Of a DNA stretch of 64,000 bases, positions 52,950-64,000 are shown piece by piece (position 1 is the stretch's first letter; the number at the start of each line of letters is the position of its first letter). The DNA is taken from the NCBI RefSeq assembly GCF_937616625.2, contig NC_065570.1:5528001-5592000 (forward strand), written 5' to 3'. The notes under the pieces were generated by a model. The model saw only the letters and a program-made list of their open reading frames with translations. It was not told the DNA's origin and did no database searches. This stretch comes from Mercurialis annua. Its lineage: Eukaryota; Streptophyta; Magnoliopsida; Malpighiales; Euphorbiaceae. Both the position numbers and the translations under genes were made by a program.

Positions 52950-55900
52950 ATGAAAGGCGGAGGCGGAGGCGGAGGAGTGTACCAAGGGAAAAGACGATGG
53001 AGATTTTTAGCCATAGGAGTACTGTTTCTCGTCGTCCTTTCTATGCTCGTTCCTCTCGTTTTCTTGCTCGGCCTTTATAAAGGTTAGTTTTCACTCTCAC
53101 TAGCAGATCCAAATGCTTGGCGAACTACATTCACGTTTATATGAATAGATTCGGTTATATTGTTTAATGTGTTTCAGATCTCTTTGATTTCTCATTCGTT
53201 TTCATTTTGTTAGGTTATGCCTCTGATCATCCAACTCCAGGTTCTGACTCTGGTCCGGTAAGCTCGTTGAAAGTTAATATATAATTTCTTTCATTTTAAT
53301 TGTTTGTATTGAAACCGGATTGAATGATAATAATAATAATAATAATGCGAGTTGTGTTTTTTCTTGCTGATTTAATTTCTGTGCGTTTCCTGTTTGATTT
53401 GTTTGTTGAAATTTTATTTTTCTTTCAGAAGGTAGATAAAATAGAGGAAATAATGGAACATTTTACGCCGAATCATCCAGATGAAAAGAATGAAAAGGTT
53501 TGATAGTGAATTTTCTTTTTTCGCAGTGAATCCTTATTATTGCATTGTTAAGCTGTAGCGAACTTAGTGATTGATTGCTTAGTTAGAATGATTATGTAGT
53601 TCAGGTTTTGGGAATAAGTGTGCTGATTCTGTCTAGGTTTCCGTTTGTACTGATAATTGATAATTGACGGAGGTTAGCATTTGCTTCTTGTTGGAATTTG
53701 TACAATTGGTATTTTGCTAGAATTTGTTTAATCTCGTTTTAAAAGCAATACGGCATGTTGAAACAAATAGAATTATGCTAAAAATGACAGGATTTTGCAA
53801 GAATGCTGTTGAACATAATTCTTGGAAATAGTTTATTTTATTCCAATTAAGGTCTAATTGTAGTTCGGGAAGATTAAACACTACTATAAAATGTGCATAA
53901 CACCAAGTACTGTTCCCTGTTATTCCCATATTGAAACCTTAACTTCGGGTGGGAAAAGAAAAAAAGGCTTTAAAGCACTTTGGGAACACTTGTCTACTTA
54001 TCCTATGCCATTGCGGGTTGTAACAACATTTATAGTCTTAAAGTTCTTTAGGAATTAGTTAAAAATTCGGTACATGGAGCCTTATGCAGGTTTGTGATTT
54101 GGACTTAATTTATGAATCACTTGAAAAGGATAGAAGAAAAAAGAAGTTACATGTATAGTTGTATATTTGAATGTGATCAGTACTGGATTGTCAAAATGAT
54201 CTAAGTCGGGTTTAGGATATACAAAGATATGGAAATTATCAGTTTTATTACTTTCAGGTAAAACGTCTGTTTAAGTGAACTTGCTGATAAGTTCAATGTT
54301 GATAACACATACATCTCTTGTCTAAGAAATGGAAAAAAGGTAAAAATATGTAAAATCAGAACTGTCTTCAGAATGCAAAGAATAAGTGAAAGGAAACGAA
54401 GATAGTTTCATTCTTGTAAAAAATAAAACCAAAATTTCAAGACTCGTAAAGTTCGTCACTTCATTTCTCTATTGCATGGACAGCGTTGTACAAAAATCCA
54501 ATTAGTCCTTCCATTTACATCATCATTTAACATCAGGTGGAATTGATTCTGTAATTGTTGTTGATCTAGTGAAGACGTTATGCTTAACATTCTTCCTAGT
54601 AACAAGAGCTTTTAAAATCTCTTATCTTGCCATATTGTGGATTAAATAATAATAAACCTTTGATCTATGGTATTTCTTGTATTATTAGTCTATCCATTAG
54701 CCTTCTTTGGAATCCAAAGCTTTCTAATTCACGTCTCTAACTTATATGTCGAGTATTCCAAAATTTTCTATTATCATATCAAAAAAATTGGACCCCTTAA
54801 ATTAAGGGCGTACCGCATAGTAACCATTGTCATCATTGGACATACAATTACTCTTTTATATCTACAATTACTAATTCATTCTTTAACTATTTAATGTATA
54901 GTTTGGAAGGAACCATTTCAAAGAACACTAAACAATTATTATCTAATATTTGGTAAAAGCAATAACACTTCTTTATTGTACACTCTTCCCTTTGTTTCTT
55001 TTGTTCTTCCTCTCTCGGATAATTCCCTTTACTCTTTTAAGATGTGTGCTTTACCAATGTTAATTTTATCTATTTCGCACCCCTTGTCATATGTACCCAA
55101 AAATCTGTATCAGTTGTGTTTGGTAGTTGCTTGCTTGCTGGAGGGAGGACTAATATCATTTTAACTTTTAGTTGCAGCTGAGAGGTCTTATGAAAAATGT
55201 CAGTGTAAAACATTTTGTAAAGGCTTTGCTTTTCTGATTCATTGAGAACTGTGGCACTTACACACTCTTGTGTTATTTAATCGTTAAAATAAATTCAATA
55301 AGTCTCTTACCATCAGTCGTCTTCTTTTTCCCTTATAAAGCAAACCATGTGCTGGCTTTTTAATTGATTGCCTCTTTTATATTTCAGCTTAAAATCATGT
55401 CTGTTGCATAGTATGGCATCTGATGTGGTGCTTAACCAGCATGTTTTCTTTTATTTTGTTTCTCAGGATGCTGTAAACCATACAAATGAAGCAAGGAATG
55501 TTACTAGCAGTACAGCCTCAAATCATGACCGCCAACCACCCCAAAAAGGTATAGTTGAGCTCATTTTAGCAAGAGTTTTTTGATGGACGACTGTTGTTCC
55601 TTAATATACGATTTACGTTTTCTTCAATTGTTAACAGATACTCATGTTCCACCGCGTCCTCTACCTAAGCCACCTCTTGATCAAAATGTATGTGTTCATT
55701 TCTCTGGTTTACTGAAAAGATTGTCAATTGCAATGCTTTTAAAGTCTAATATGTGTGCATGCATCTCTTTGGTTTACTGAATTTGTCAATTGTCAGGCTT
55801 TGAAGTCTAAGTTTCTGTTTGTCTGTTTTATGTTACTGTTAGCAGATCGAGAATCCTCAAATGACAGAACAGACTAAATTCAACAAAAGTTTAGCTGACG

Positions 55901-58239
55901 AAAATAAAAAGTCATGTGAGCTGAGATTTGGGAGCTATTGCTTATGGCTTGAAGAACACAGAGAAGATATGAAAGATTCTATGGTGAAAAAATTAAAAGA
56001 CAGGCTTTTTGTAGCTAGATCGTATTATCCTAGTATTGCCAAGCTTCCTGGACAAGGCAAGTTAACTCAAGAGATGAAACAATGCATTCAGGAGCTGGAG
56101 CATGTTTTTAGTGAAAGTACAACAGATGCTGATCTTAAACCACAGTAAGTGATTACGATGTTTTTGTGTGATGTATTTATCATCTAATTCTGAAGCCTAT
56201 CAATAATGGTCTTGCTCTAGGAAGCAAGCATTAATGATATTGATATTAGTGTTTTTACTGGGATATCTAAATGCAAAATTAAGCTTTGCAACATTAGGTT
56301 ATAGCCTTCCCCGATGAATTTCAATCATTATTTCCTTAGTTGTCATTTCTTGTCACATTCTCAAGAACCTCTTGCATCTCTGCTTTGTCTATCTTCCTTA
56401 CACTTAATTATAATTATGACTGTTAAAAGGTTCATCATAATCGGCTTTTGAGTATTTGTATGTGATTAGCATTGCACAAATAAGAGACTTTTCCTTGCAC
56501 AATCTATTATAAGAAGGGAAATTAAAAACATCAAACGGCAGTTCTTCCTCGAAGCACCAATTAGATAGAAAGAATCCTTTGGGGGGGAAAATTTCCATTA
56601 TTAGGGTAGTGAAATCTCTATTCTCTGAAAATCTTTGGTTGAAAAATCATTTAGTCTGCTCTATATGTAGCTATTTGTAGAGGTTACTGTGGGTACTATT
56701 CTTGGTACATAGGCCTTTTCTACCGTGGTAGATTATCAAAGTTATGACTTTGATATCTTTCAATTGCGTCATCTAATGCTTGCAAATGATGTCCCACAAT
56801 TTCTGCGGTACCATACTAATCATTGCTGGTTATATGATCAGAATCCAGAAAACTTTAGAGAAGATTGAAGCTGTTATAGCTAAAGCTAAAAGGTTCCCAG
56901 TGGAATGTATCAATGTTGCTAGGAAATTGGGACAAATACTTGAATGGACCGAGGATGAAGCTAACTTTCACTTGAAACAGAGTGCATATCTCTATCAGCT
57001 TGCAGTCCAGACCATGCCAAAGAGTCTTCACTGTCTATCTATGAAACTGACTGTGGAATATTTTAATTCCTCTTTAAGTGACACGGAGCCCTCTATTTCT
57101 GAGAAATTTACGGACCCTTCATTGAATCATTATGTTATTTTCTCCAACAATATACTGGCATCTGCGGTTGTAATTAACTCGACTATTACACATACACGAG
57201 TATGTTTCTTCTATTTTTCTATGCACTTTTCTATGTCAAATGACTTTTAATTCTGGTATTGATACTAGGTTGGTTACTCTACTTGTTGCAGGATACTGGA
57301 AATTCAGTTTTTCACGTGCTGACAGATCAACAAAATTATTTTGCAACGAAGTTGTGGTTCTTTCGAAATGTGTACAGGGAAGCTGCTATTCAAGTGTTGA
57401 ACATAGAACAACTTGGCCTAGACTACCATGACAAAGCAGCTTTGTTGAGCATGTCCTTACCTGTTGAGTTCCGCGTTTCTTTTTCGAGTGTTGATAATCC
57501 ATCTGCAACGGAATTAAAAACAGAATACATGTCGGTTTTCTCTAATGCTCACTATCTGCTTCCTTACATATTCCCAAACTTGAAGAAAGTTGTGGTTCTG
57601 GATGACGATGTTGTTGTTCAGCAAGACTTGTCGGCTTTGTGGAATCTTAACATGGGAGGAAAAGTAAATGGCGCCTTACAGTTATGCTCTGTGCGATTGG
57701 GTCAACTTGCCAGTTACTTGATTGATGGTTATAGCTTCGATAAGAATTCTTGTCTTTGGATGTCTGGAGTAAATTTAATTGATCTTGCCAGATGGAGAGA
57801 ACTGGGTCTAACCGAAACTTACCAGAAATTGGGCCAACAGGTGATAGAGACTGTTTTATCTATATTTATATAAATTTATTCTTAATATTTTTATTACATT
57901 TCTCATAATGAATGATGAAACACACAGCTTTAATCTAACCGTCATCTCCATGGAAATCAGGTCACCAGGGTGTCAGCATCACCCGAAGCTGCTGCATTAA
58001 GTGCAAACTTGCTCACATTTCACGACCAAATATACACTCTTGATAATGTATGGACTTTATCTGGACTAGGTCACGATAGTGAGCTCAATGTGGAAGTCAT
58101 TAAAAAGGCGGCAGTACTACACTATAATGGAAGAATGAAACCTTGGCTGGAGGTAGGAATCCAAAAGTATAAATCCTATTGGAAAAGTTTTTTAAACCAA
58201 GACGATCAATTCCTGAGCCAATGCAATGTGGTTCAATGA
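52950..58239 (+). CDS. GAUT7: GAUT7-like galacturonosyltransferase-family protein
   Basis: In Arabidopsis GAUT7 anchors GAUT1 in the Golgi membrane, and the pair makes the homogalacturonan backbone of pectin. Nine exons: 52950-53082, 53214-53257, 53429-53497, 55467-55548, 55638-55687, 55846-56144, 56842-57199, 57292-57840 and 57961-58239. They join in phase to 620 residues, the usual length. The N-terminus is a glycine run and KRRWRF, then one membrane span (about residues 20-43), a type II topology. A variable stem follows, then the conserved part: CELRFGSYCLW, DRLFVARSYYPSIAKLPGQ, QSAYLYQLAVQTMPKSLHCL, VVVLDDDVVVQQDLS (metal-binding DxD), CLWMSGVNLIDLARWRELG and LHYNGRMKPWLE, ending SQCNVVQ. 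The glycine-rich start and overall match favour GAUT7 over other GAUTs. Confidence 0.94.
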
Positions 58240-59447
58240 CAAGCTGATGGTAGTAGTAGTAGTATACGATGTTTTCTGGAAATCTAGGCTCGAGAAGCAT
58301 GAACATTGAGATTTTTCCGATGAGCTGGATTAGCAAAGGGTAGTCTACAACAGAGTAACCCTTGTGATTCTTTTGGTAAATAAAAGAATACTTTTTGTAC
58401 TGTCTATTAGCAAAGCAGAAGGGAAGCAAAATGTTTTTGAAAGTTGCCAGGGCCTGAAGAGGATTATTTGGTGCATGAAATGCGAGTTTTTGGTCAAGCA
58501 ATGAGAGGAAACAACTTCATTATCAGTAGCAAGTGAATGCTTTGAGAGTTGCAATAATTTATGTACAAAAAGAAGGTACGTACGTTTGTTTCAGCAATTT
58601 AAGTGTTTCTATAGTGCATTCGTGATGTAAATGATGGATGACAAGGCAAAGTAGTCTTTTGATTGTCATAGTGAGTTCATTCTTTTCTTTTTTTTATTAG
58701 GTTCTTTATTATTTGATTTAGAACAATGATTTTTTTTTTCATTAATGAAAAAATTGTTACTCGTTACATTTTGTAACGATCTTAATTGTTATGATTTTGA
58801 TTTTTAGTGATAGGAGACTATCTTGGTTCGGAGAGCACTTGTTGGGTTAAAGATTTTTTTGCTGCTTAATGTTACGGCCTAAATTTATATATGAAATTTA
58901 TTAGTAAATTTTGGGGTAACTATAAAATGTTACCCAACCTTAATATACCACTAACACATTAATTATATAAAAAAAGTTAGCATTCTGAAATAAATTATAA
59001 AAAAATTTGTTACAAAATAAACTTTAAAAAAATCACAATGAACTTTTCGTTAGATTACTAGAGAAATAAATATATCAATTTGTATTCCATTTATGAAAGC
59101 GCAATAAAACAATCAATTTTTATTATGATTTGAAAAATTAGACTAATATAATATGTCTATTTAAAAGTATAATAAATCTAAAAGTAATAATAGACTACCT
59201 TTCCAAAAATAAAATTATTCTTTCTTTGTTATAAATTATTATTAATAATTGGTATACGAAATTGCAAGTGTACAATATTATAATAAGTAATATAAGATAA
59301 GTAAAAGTCGATCTCACGGAAGTGACGGGACTGTATTTATTATTAAATAATCAACTAATTTATTATTTAAGTGATCTGTTTTTGGATTTAGTTTTAAACT
59401 AATAAAAATATGAAATAAATAATGAAAAAACGATAAGTTTAATGGTA
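58240..59447. other. 3' side of the GAUT7-like gene
   Basis: The first 450 or so bases are of mixed composition and probably 3' untranslated region. From 58700 on the DNA is AT-rich with no gene seen. The open frames on the minus strand at 58100-58554 overlap the last exon and its tail and look accidental. Confidence 0.4.
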
Positions 59448-59575
59448 AATTAAATTCAAACTTTTGTGGGTTGTTGCAATTTCATCCAAAACTTTTAAAT
59501 GTTATAATAAAAGTCTAATTTTAATATTTTGCTTTAGTTTTAGCAATTTTTTTTTCAATAAATCAATTTTCACCT
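59448..59575 (+). repeat. Dispersed repeat, copy 2
   Basis: This is the second copy of the unit at 12745-12870 (ATTCAAACTTTTGTGGGTTG, ATCCAAAACTTTTAAATG, TTTAGTTTTAGCAA). A short stretch of CCGGTT-type sequence follows near 59600-59680. Confidence 0.45.
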
Positions 59576-60133
59576 CAATACATTTTTCCATTTGAAAGGG
59601 TTCTAGAGCAACCCGAACCGATGATTTGATTGGTTTGCGAGTTTTCCAATTGAACCAGCTGGTCCGGTTCAGATTTGACAACTATGGTATATATTGTAAA
59701 CTTTTTGTGTAGTGGTGACAACTTTGAATTAATTTAAATTTAAAAATGATTTTTCTGTTTTTTTATATTTTGATATTCCTTAAGATTAACGGATTTGGAT
59801 GCCTATGTTTCTAGTGATTTCTAGATCTGGCAGGTTATATAAGATTGTAACTGAAAAATGTGAGTGACTCAAATCAATAATCTTTCTAAAACATTATGCA
59901 TATGAGTGATTCAAATGTTTTGTATATGAATTATAGTAGACATCGTAATCTTTCTAAAATATTAAGAATTACATCATTCAGAGTTTTGTAGTTTAACTTA
60001 TGAATTTTTGAATATTGACAAACTGTGTATCAACCTACTTGCACATTTGACCCTTTATTTCATAATACTTAGAGACTTATGATCCTTAAAAAATAAACTA
60101 GATATCTCAAGCTACCAATAAATCAAGAATAAT

Positions 60134-60660
60134 TTGAAGGTGTGTGCAAATAATTATGATTTTCTGAAGTTGATGGTTGCGCTGAAAAACAATCCAGCCA
60201 ACGAAGCCATTCCTGCCGCCCAGCAGGATCATCAGCTCGGTAAGATTCATATCTGCCAAACAGCCCTGCCAGGGCGTCCAGATCCCACTAGGCAGCAGGA
60301 TGCCCCATCTCAGAAGGATAGCCCTGCGAGTAGAATTCGACTAAAAAAATTTCTGGAACGCGCTATATTTATCGGAAATCAATTCTATTTTGACCTGGAC
60401 TTCTTTTACAACAAAGATCAAGTCCAAATTAGATTAGATTATGACTGTTTTTTTACATATTCAACACTTAATCCTAATCCTAAAAAGGGAATGACTTAAA
60501 ACAAAACTCAAATTTTAAACCTTCTATAAATAAAGTTCAACTCAAAGCTTCAATTCGTTATGTCAATAAATCATTCTATTCTTTGTATATTAGTTTAATT
60601 TAGTTCAAATTTTTAGCTTAATTGTTCTTAGCTTAACATGTAAAATCATCCAAGTACAAT
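60134..60660 (+). repeat. Unclassified segment, possibly a decayed LTR
   Basis: A 121-codon open frame (60134-60499) has no recognisable domain, though the block 60190-60330 is markedly less AT-rich than its surroundings. It is followed by TCTATAAATAAAGTTCAACTC and T-rich DNA, which resembles the promoter and poly-A part of a plant LTR. No partner LTR, primer site or target duplication was found. Confidence 0.25.
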
Positions 60661-61340
60661 TTAAATTTCAAGGTTTTGTTGAAGTGGATTATTTTTAAGT
60701 CAAATCAAGTTTGATTTCTTCTCCATTCTCTTTAATTATGCAATTGTTTATTGTTTGCTTGTTTACTTTTATCATGTCTAGCTAAATTAATTAATTTAGA
60801 ATTATTGTAAGTAATATGAGTGTATGATTTAAATCCAGAAAACTAATTTATATATCTTTTTTTATTCTTGCAATTTTTATTATTGGAATCAATGTTTATA
60901 ATTACTTGATCACCAATTATATGATCAAATTGATTTATGAGTAAACATCATTGATGTAAGTTGATTGGAAAAGGTAATAATAACATAATTATAAAACATG
61001 AGTCTGTCTAGTATATTTGCGTTGCGTGGTCTATCTAGATAACTTATTCTTAATGCTTTAATTATAATTGTCGGGTTATTTTTTATTATTCTCTAAATTG
61101 TGATGGTAATAACGATTCAGGGTAATCAAGTTATTATTAATTGGTAGGGCTAACAATGTTTAATCTATCCTTCATTATAAAGAATACTTAAAGATATGAA
61201 TTAGATTTATAAGGCATCGGTAATAAAGGCAATAACCAAAATTAATCAGAAATATTTCTCATAAAACAACAGTCAGAATATATTAGAAACATTTCTCACA
61301 AGACAACAAACAAAATAAATGAGAAACATTACCCAAAAGT

Positions 61341-61793
61341 CAACAACCAAAAACGGATTATGTTCCGAACTCAAACGATAATCGATCAAGAAAAAGTATA
61401 ATGACATAACCGAGCAACATCATGATCTCAAGCGACAATCGATCAAAAAAGGCATAATGCCACAAATTAGCAACGTCCCAAACTCAAGCGACAATCGATC
61501 AAGAAAAACACAAAATGCACAAACGGGAAATGTCCCGAACTCAGAGCATCAAGAATAAAGGCATATGCAACAAAAGGCAACATGCCGAACTCAAGGCAAC
61601 AAGAATAAAGGCATGTGCCACAAATGTGTAACATCCCGAACTCAGTGCAACAAGAACAAAGGCATGTGCCACTAACGTGTAACATCCCGAAATCAAGCGA
61701 CAATCGATCAAGAAAAAGCATAATACCACAAACAGACAACGTCCCCAAATCAAAACAACAAGAATAAAGGCAAATATCACTATTAGGCAGCGT
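61341..61793. repeat. Degenerate tandem array, unit about 50-65 bp
   Basis: About eight units share CCGAACTCAAGCGACAATCG, then ATCAAGAA, then GGCATAATGCCACAAA (or GGCATGTGCCACAAA), then CAACGTCC. The anchors CGAACTCA or variants fall near 61367, 61434, 61480, 61535, 61587, 61636, 61687 and 61744. GGCATAATGCC and GGCATGTGCC are themselves palindromic. The open frames on the minus strand across it are products of the repeat. Confidence 0.75.
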
Positions 61794-62051
61794 CCATGCA
61801 TGAGAGAAAACTCAAAGTAACAAAAAATAAAAATTAAATACCACATGGCACCGCCCGAACATGAGAAAGAACTCACAACAAGAAGCATAAATGGAAAATA
61901 CCTATGAACATAAACATACATAAATATTTGCAAGTTTAAACTCCAAAGGGGGAAAGAACTTCTCGCACAAGATTCGAGAAAAAAGTTGAAGAAGGCACAT
62001 ACCCATTAAAAATATTTATCATTTGGCATTGATATTATAGTTGTAAAAAGC

Positions 62052-62440
62052 GGTGTGAAGATGAAGATCGAATTTTTGAAATAATGAGAGACTCGAACAT
62101 ACAAGAAACATTATATGAATAAGATGAAGATTGAATCTCTAAGGCAATATGAGATTCAGACATACAAGATATATTATAAAAGAAGAATGGATATTCAAAA
62201 TTATGAAAGGCCGAAGAACAGATCTCCAATATAATGAGAAATCCAAGAATACAAGTAAAATTCTATATGACGTAGAAGACCGTATCTCTAAAAGAGACAT
62301 TCGGTCACACAAAGAAATTATAAAGACTTGAAAACCGTGTCACCGAAATGATAAGAGATTTAAACATATAAGATTAATATTAAAGAATTTGAAGACCGAA
62401 TCTCTAAAACGATAAATGATTCTGCCTTACAAAAAAAAAC
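62052..62440. repeat. Second degenerate tandem array, unit about 60-70 bp
   Basis: About six units share GAAGACCGAATCTCTAAA, then GATANGAGATT, then CAGACATACAAGA, then ATTATAT. Clear anchors are GAAGATCGAATTTTT (about 62060), GAAGATTGAATCTCT (about 62126), GAAGACCGTATCTCT (about 62276) and GAAGACCGAATCTCT (about 62390). It follows directly on the first array, with a different unit. Confidence 0.65.
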
Positions 62441-64000
62441 ATATACGTATAATGAATTAACCCAAAATAAATATTTGTATAATACGCATGGGGATTAATG
62501 ATGAAATATGACAAACTCTCACATTACCACTTTACACCCAAAAATCTCACATAGCTAGTTTACAAGAAAGTCAATCAATAAGTTTTTATATAAGACAAGT
62601 CAACCTATACTACAGTAAGTTAAGTTTTATTTTCTTTTTAATATAGTAATTTTTTACATGGAGATTAATGCTAATGTTTGATAACCCAACTTATTATTTA
62701 AATTCATGTATTAAGCACTTAATTATTTTAAATTGGTTTGATGATTCAAAAAGATTCAATTTAACTTATTTAGTTAAGTCAAAAACCACTTAAAATAATA
62801 AGTCAAGAATTTTAATTTATTTTTTTACTGAAAACATTAAGTTATTAAATATTAATTTTATTATTGAATAAACTTTATATCTTTATTATTTTCAATTATT
62901 AGTCACTAATAAAAATATTTTATCTCACATATATTAATTTTTTTTTGTTATTTCGCAATGAATGTATTATATTTAGATCATCACTTCAAATTGCAAAAAA
63001 CTATATATTCCATTATAAGGATTCTATTCTATCTCTACTTTTATTTTTATAATATATATGTTATTTATTTAATATTTTCGCTTTTAATATTATTTGAACT
63101 TTTGTTTGTAATGCACAACATAAATTATCATATTTAAATGGATTTTCAAAGTTTTGAAAATTAGTATTTTATTTTTTAAGTGCTAATTTTCAAGTTAAAG
63201 GAAAGCATCATTATAATCTTTAAGAACTAATTATCGATATATGCAACTAAAATTATGTAATTTTTATTTATGATATATATAATATTCATAATATTTTTTA
63301 TATATTATATGTTTATATTTTAAAAATTTAAATAATATACAATTAGTATTTAGTAATTTATATTTAAAATAGTTAACCTTTAAAATTTTATAATGTGTAA
63401 AGATAATAATTTCAATAATATTCAATAATTGCAGACTTGTAGTTATCAAACAGACTTATTTAATTCAACACTCAAAAATTCAGCAATTATTATTTTCAGC
63501 ACTTAAAATTAAGCACTTAATTTTCAGTTTTATCAAACGCCACCTAGCTTAAGTTTCTGATTGAATTTCAAACCTAAAATCTAAAAATCCTATCTAACTT
63601 TATTCGTTTTGTAGGACATAACTCGAAAATCGCATATATCAAATTTATTATGAAGAAACCCAAGAAAAGACGAACTTGGAGCGACTTGAAAGAGATGCCG
63701 ACCTTTTACCGGATTCATCAATTGTGAAAAAAAAACCCTAAATACATGCCTCTAAAGTTTTTTTATTAACAAAATGCCTAATTATTTAAAAACCATCAAC
63801 CTTATAATTTTTTTTCATTTATACCATGACCTAGGAAAATTTTCAATTGTACCCTATTTTCAATTTTTATTTTTTATTTGTACCCCAAAATTAAAAAATT
63901 TGATAATTTAAGGATGAAAATATTAAAAACAAGATACATAAATAATTAACATTAACGTTTTATCAGAATATAGGTTAAAAATGAAGGACTAATTTAAATT
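62441..64000. other. AT-rich right end, no gene seen
   Basis: No coherent coding frame or RNA gene. A stretch near 63770-63900 (GCCTAATTATTTAAAAACC, then TTTTCAATTGTACCC) resembles the left end of the family B MITE at 50978. Confidence 0.4.

Noticed and set aside
53327..53346. AAT trinucleotide run in an intron of the GAUT7-like gene
   Set aside because: An ordinary short microsatellite with no sign of function.
61467..61933. Two cysteine- and leucine-rich open frames on the minus strand
   Set aside because: They are translations of the tandem array and show its period.

Overview
The window is nuclear DNA from a flowering plant, most likely a eudicot. It is AT-rich. The genes are split by many short GT-AG introns, and the spaces between them are full of plant transposons (Mutator-like MITEs with 9-bp target duplications, hAT MITEs, a tRNA-derived SINE, one LTR retrotransposon). 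I cannot name the species from sequence alone.

Five host genes can be read. From left to right: (1) minus strand, a 5'-3' exoribonuclease of the XRN family (start at 12250; 23 exons traced by hand, running off the left edge); (2) minus strand, the YL1/SWC2 subunit of the SWR1 chromatin-remodelling complex (18122 to 13379, 10 exons); (3) minus strand, a small putative plastid membrane protein with a C-terminal zinc ribbon and no function I recognise (25005 to 22294, 4 exons); (4) plus strand, a leucine-rich-repeat receptor kinase of subfamily VIII-1, HPCA1-like (44324 to 50099, 19 exons, one intron with a GC donor); (5) plus strand, a GAUT7-like member of the pectin homogalacturonan synthesis family (52950 to 58239, 9 exons). 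For all five, exon phases add up and the reading frame stays open throughout. They are ordinary dispersed plant genes and form no common pathway.

From 25.0 to 44.3 kb the DNA is a transposon graveyard around one recent insertion. That insertion is a 6.8-kb LTR retrotransposon (29225 to 36047) with 590-bp LTRs that I read as identical and a perfect 5-bp target duplication. It lies on the minus strand, encodes only Gag plus an aspartic protease (no reverse transcriptase or integrase), and carries on the opposite strand an apparently intron-containing gene with a plant transposon-protein-like domain. An array of short palindromes lies between the two convergent coding regions. Around it are dated layers of MITEs, including MITE-in-MITE nesting, a pair of 1.1-kb Mutator-like elements, and a possible Pack-MULE with GC-rich cargo. 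The right end (58.2 to 64 kb) has no recognisable gene, only degenerate repeats, including two tandem arrays near 61.3 to 62.5 kb.

The best candidates for follow-up are the antisense gene and palindrome array of the non-autonomous retroelement, and the XRN protein, which lacks the usual zinc knuckle and has a long basic, repeat-bearing C-terminal extension. All exon borders and repeat ends were read by eye, without alignment tools.
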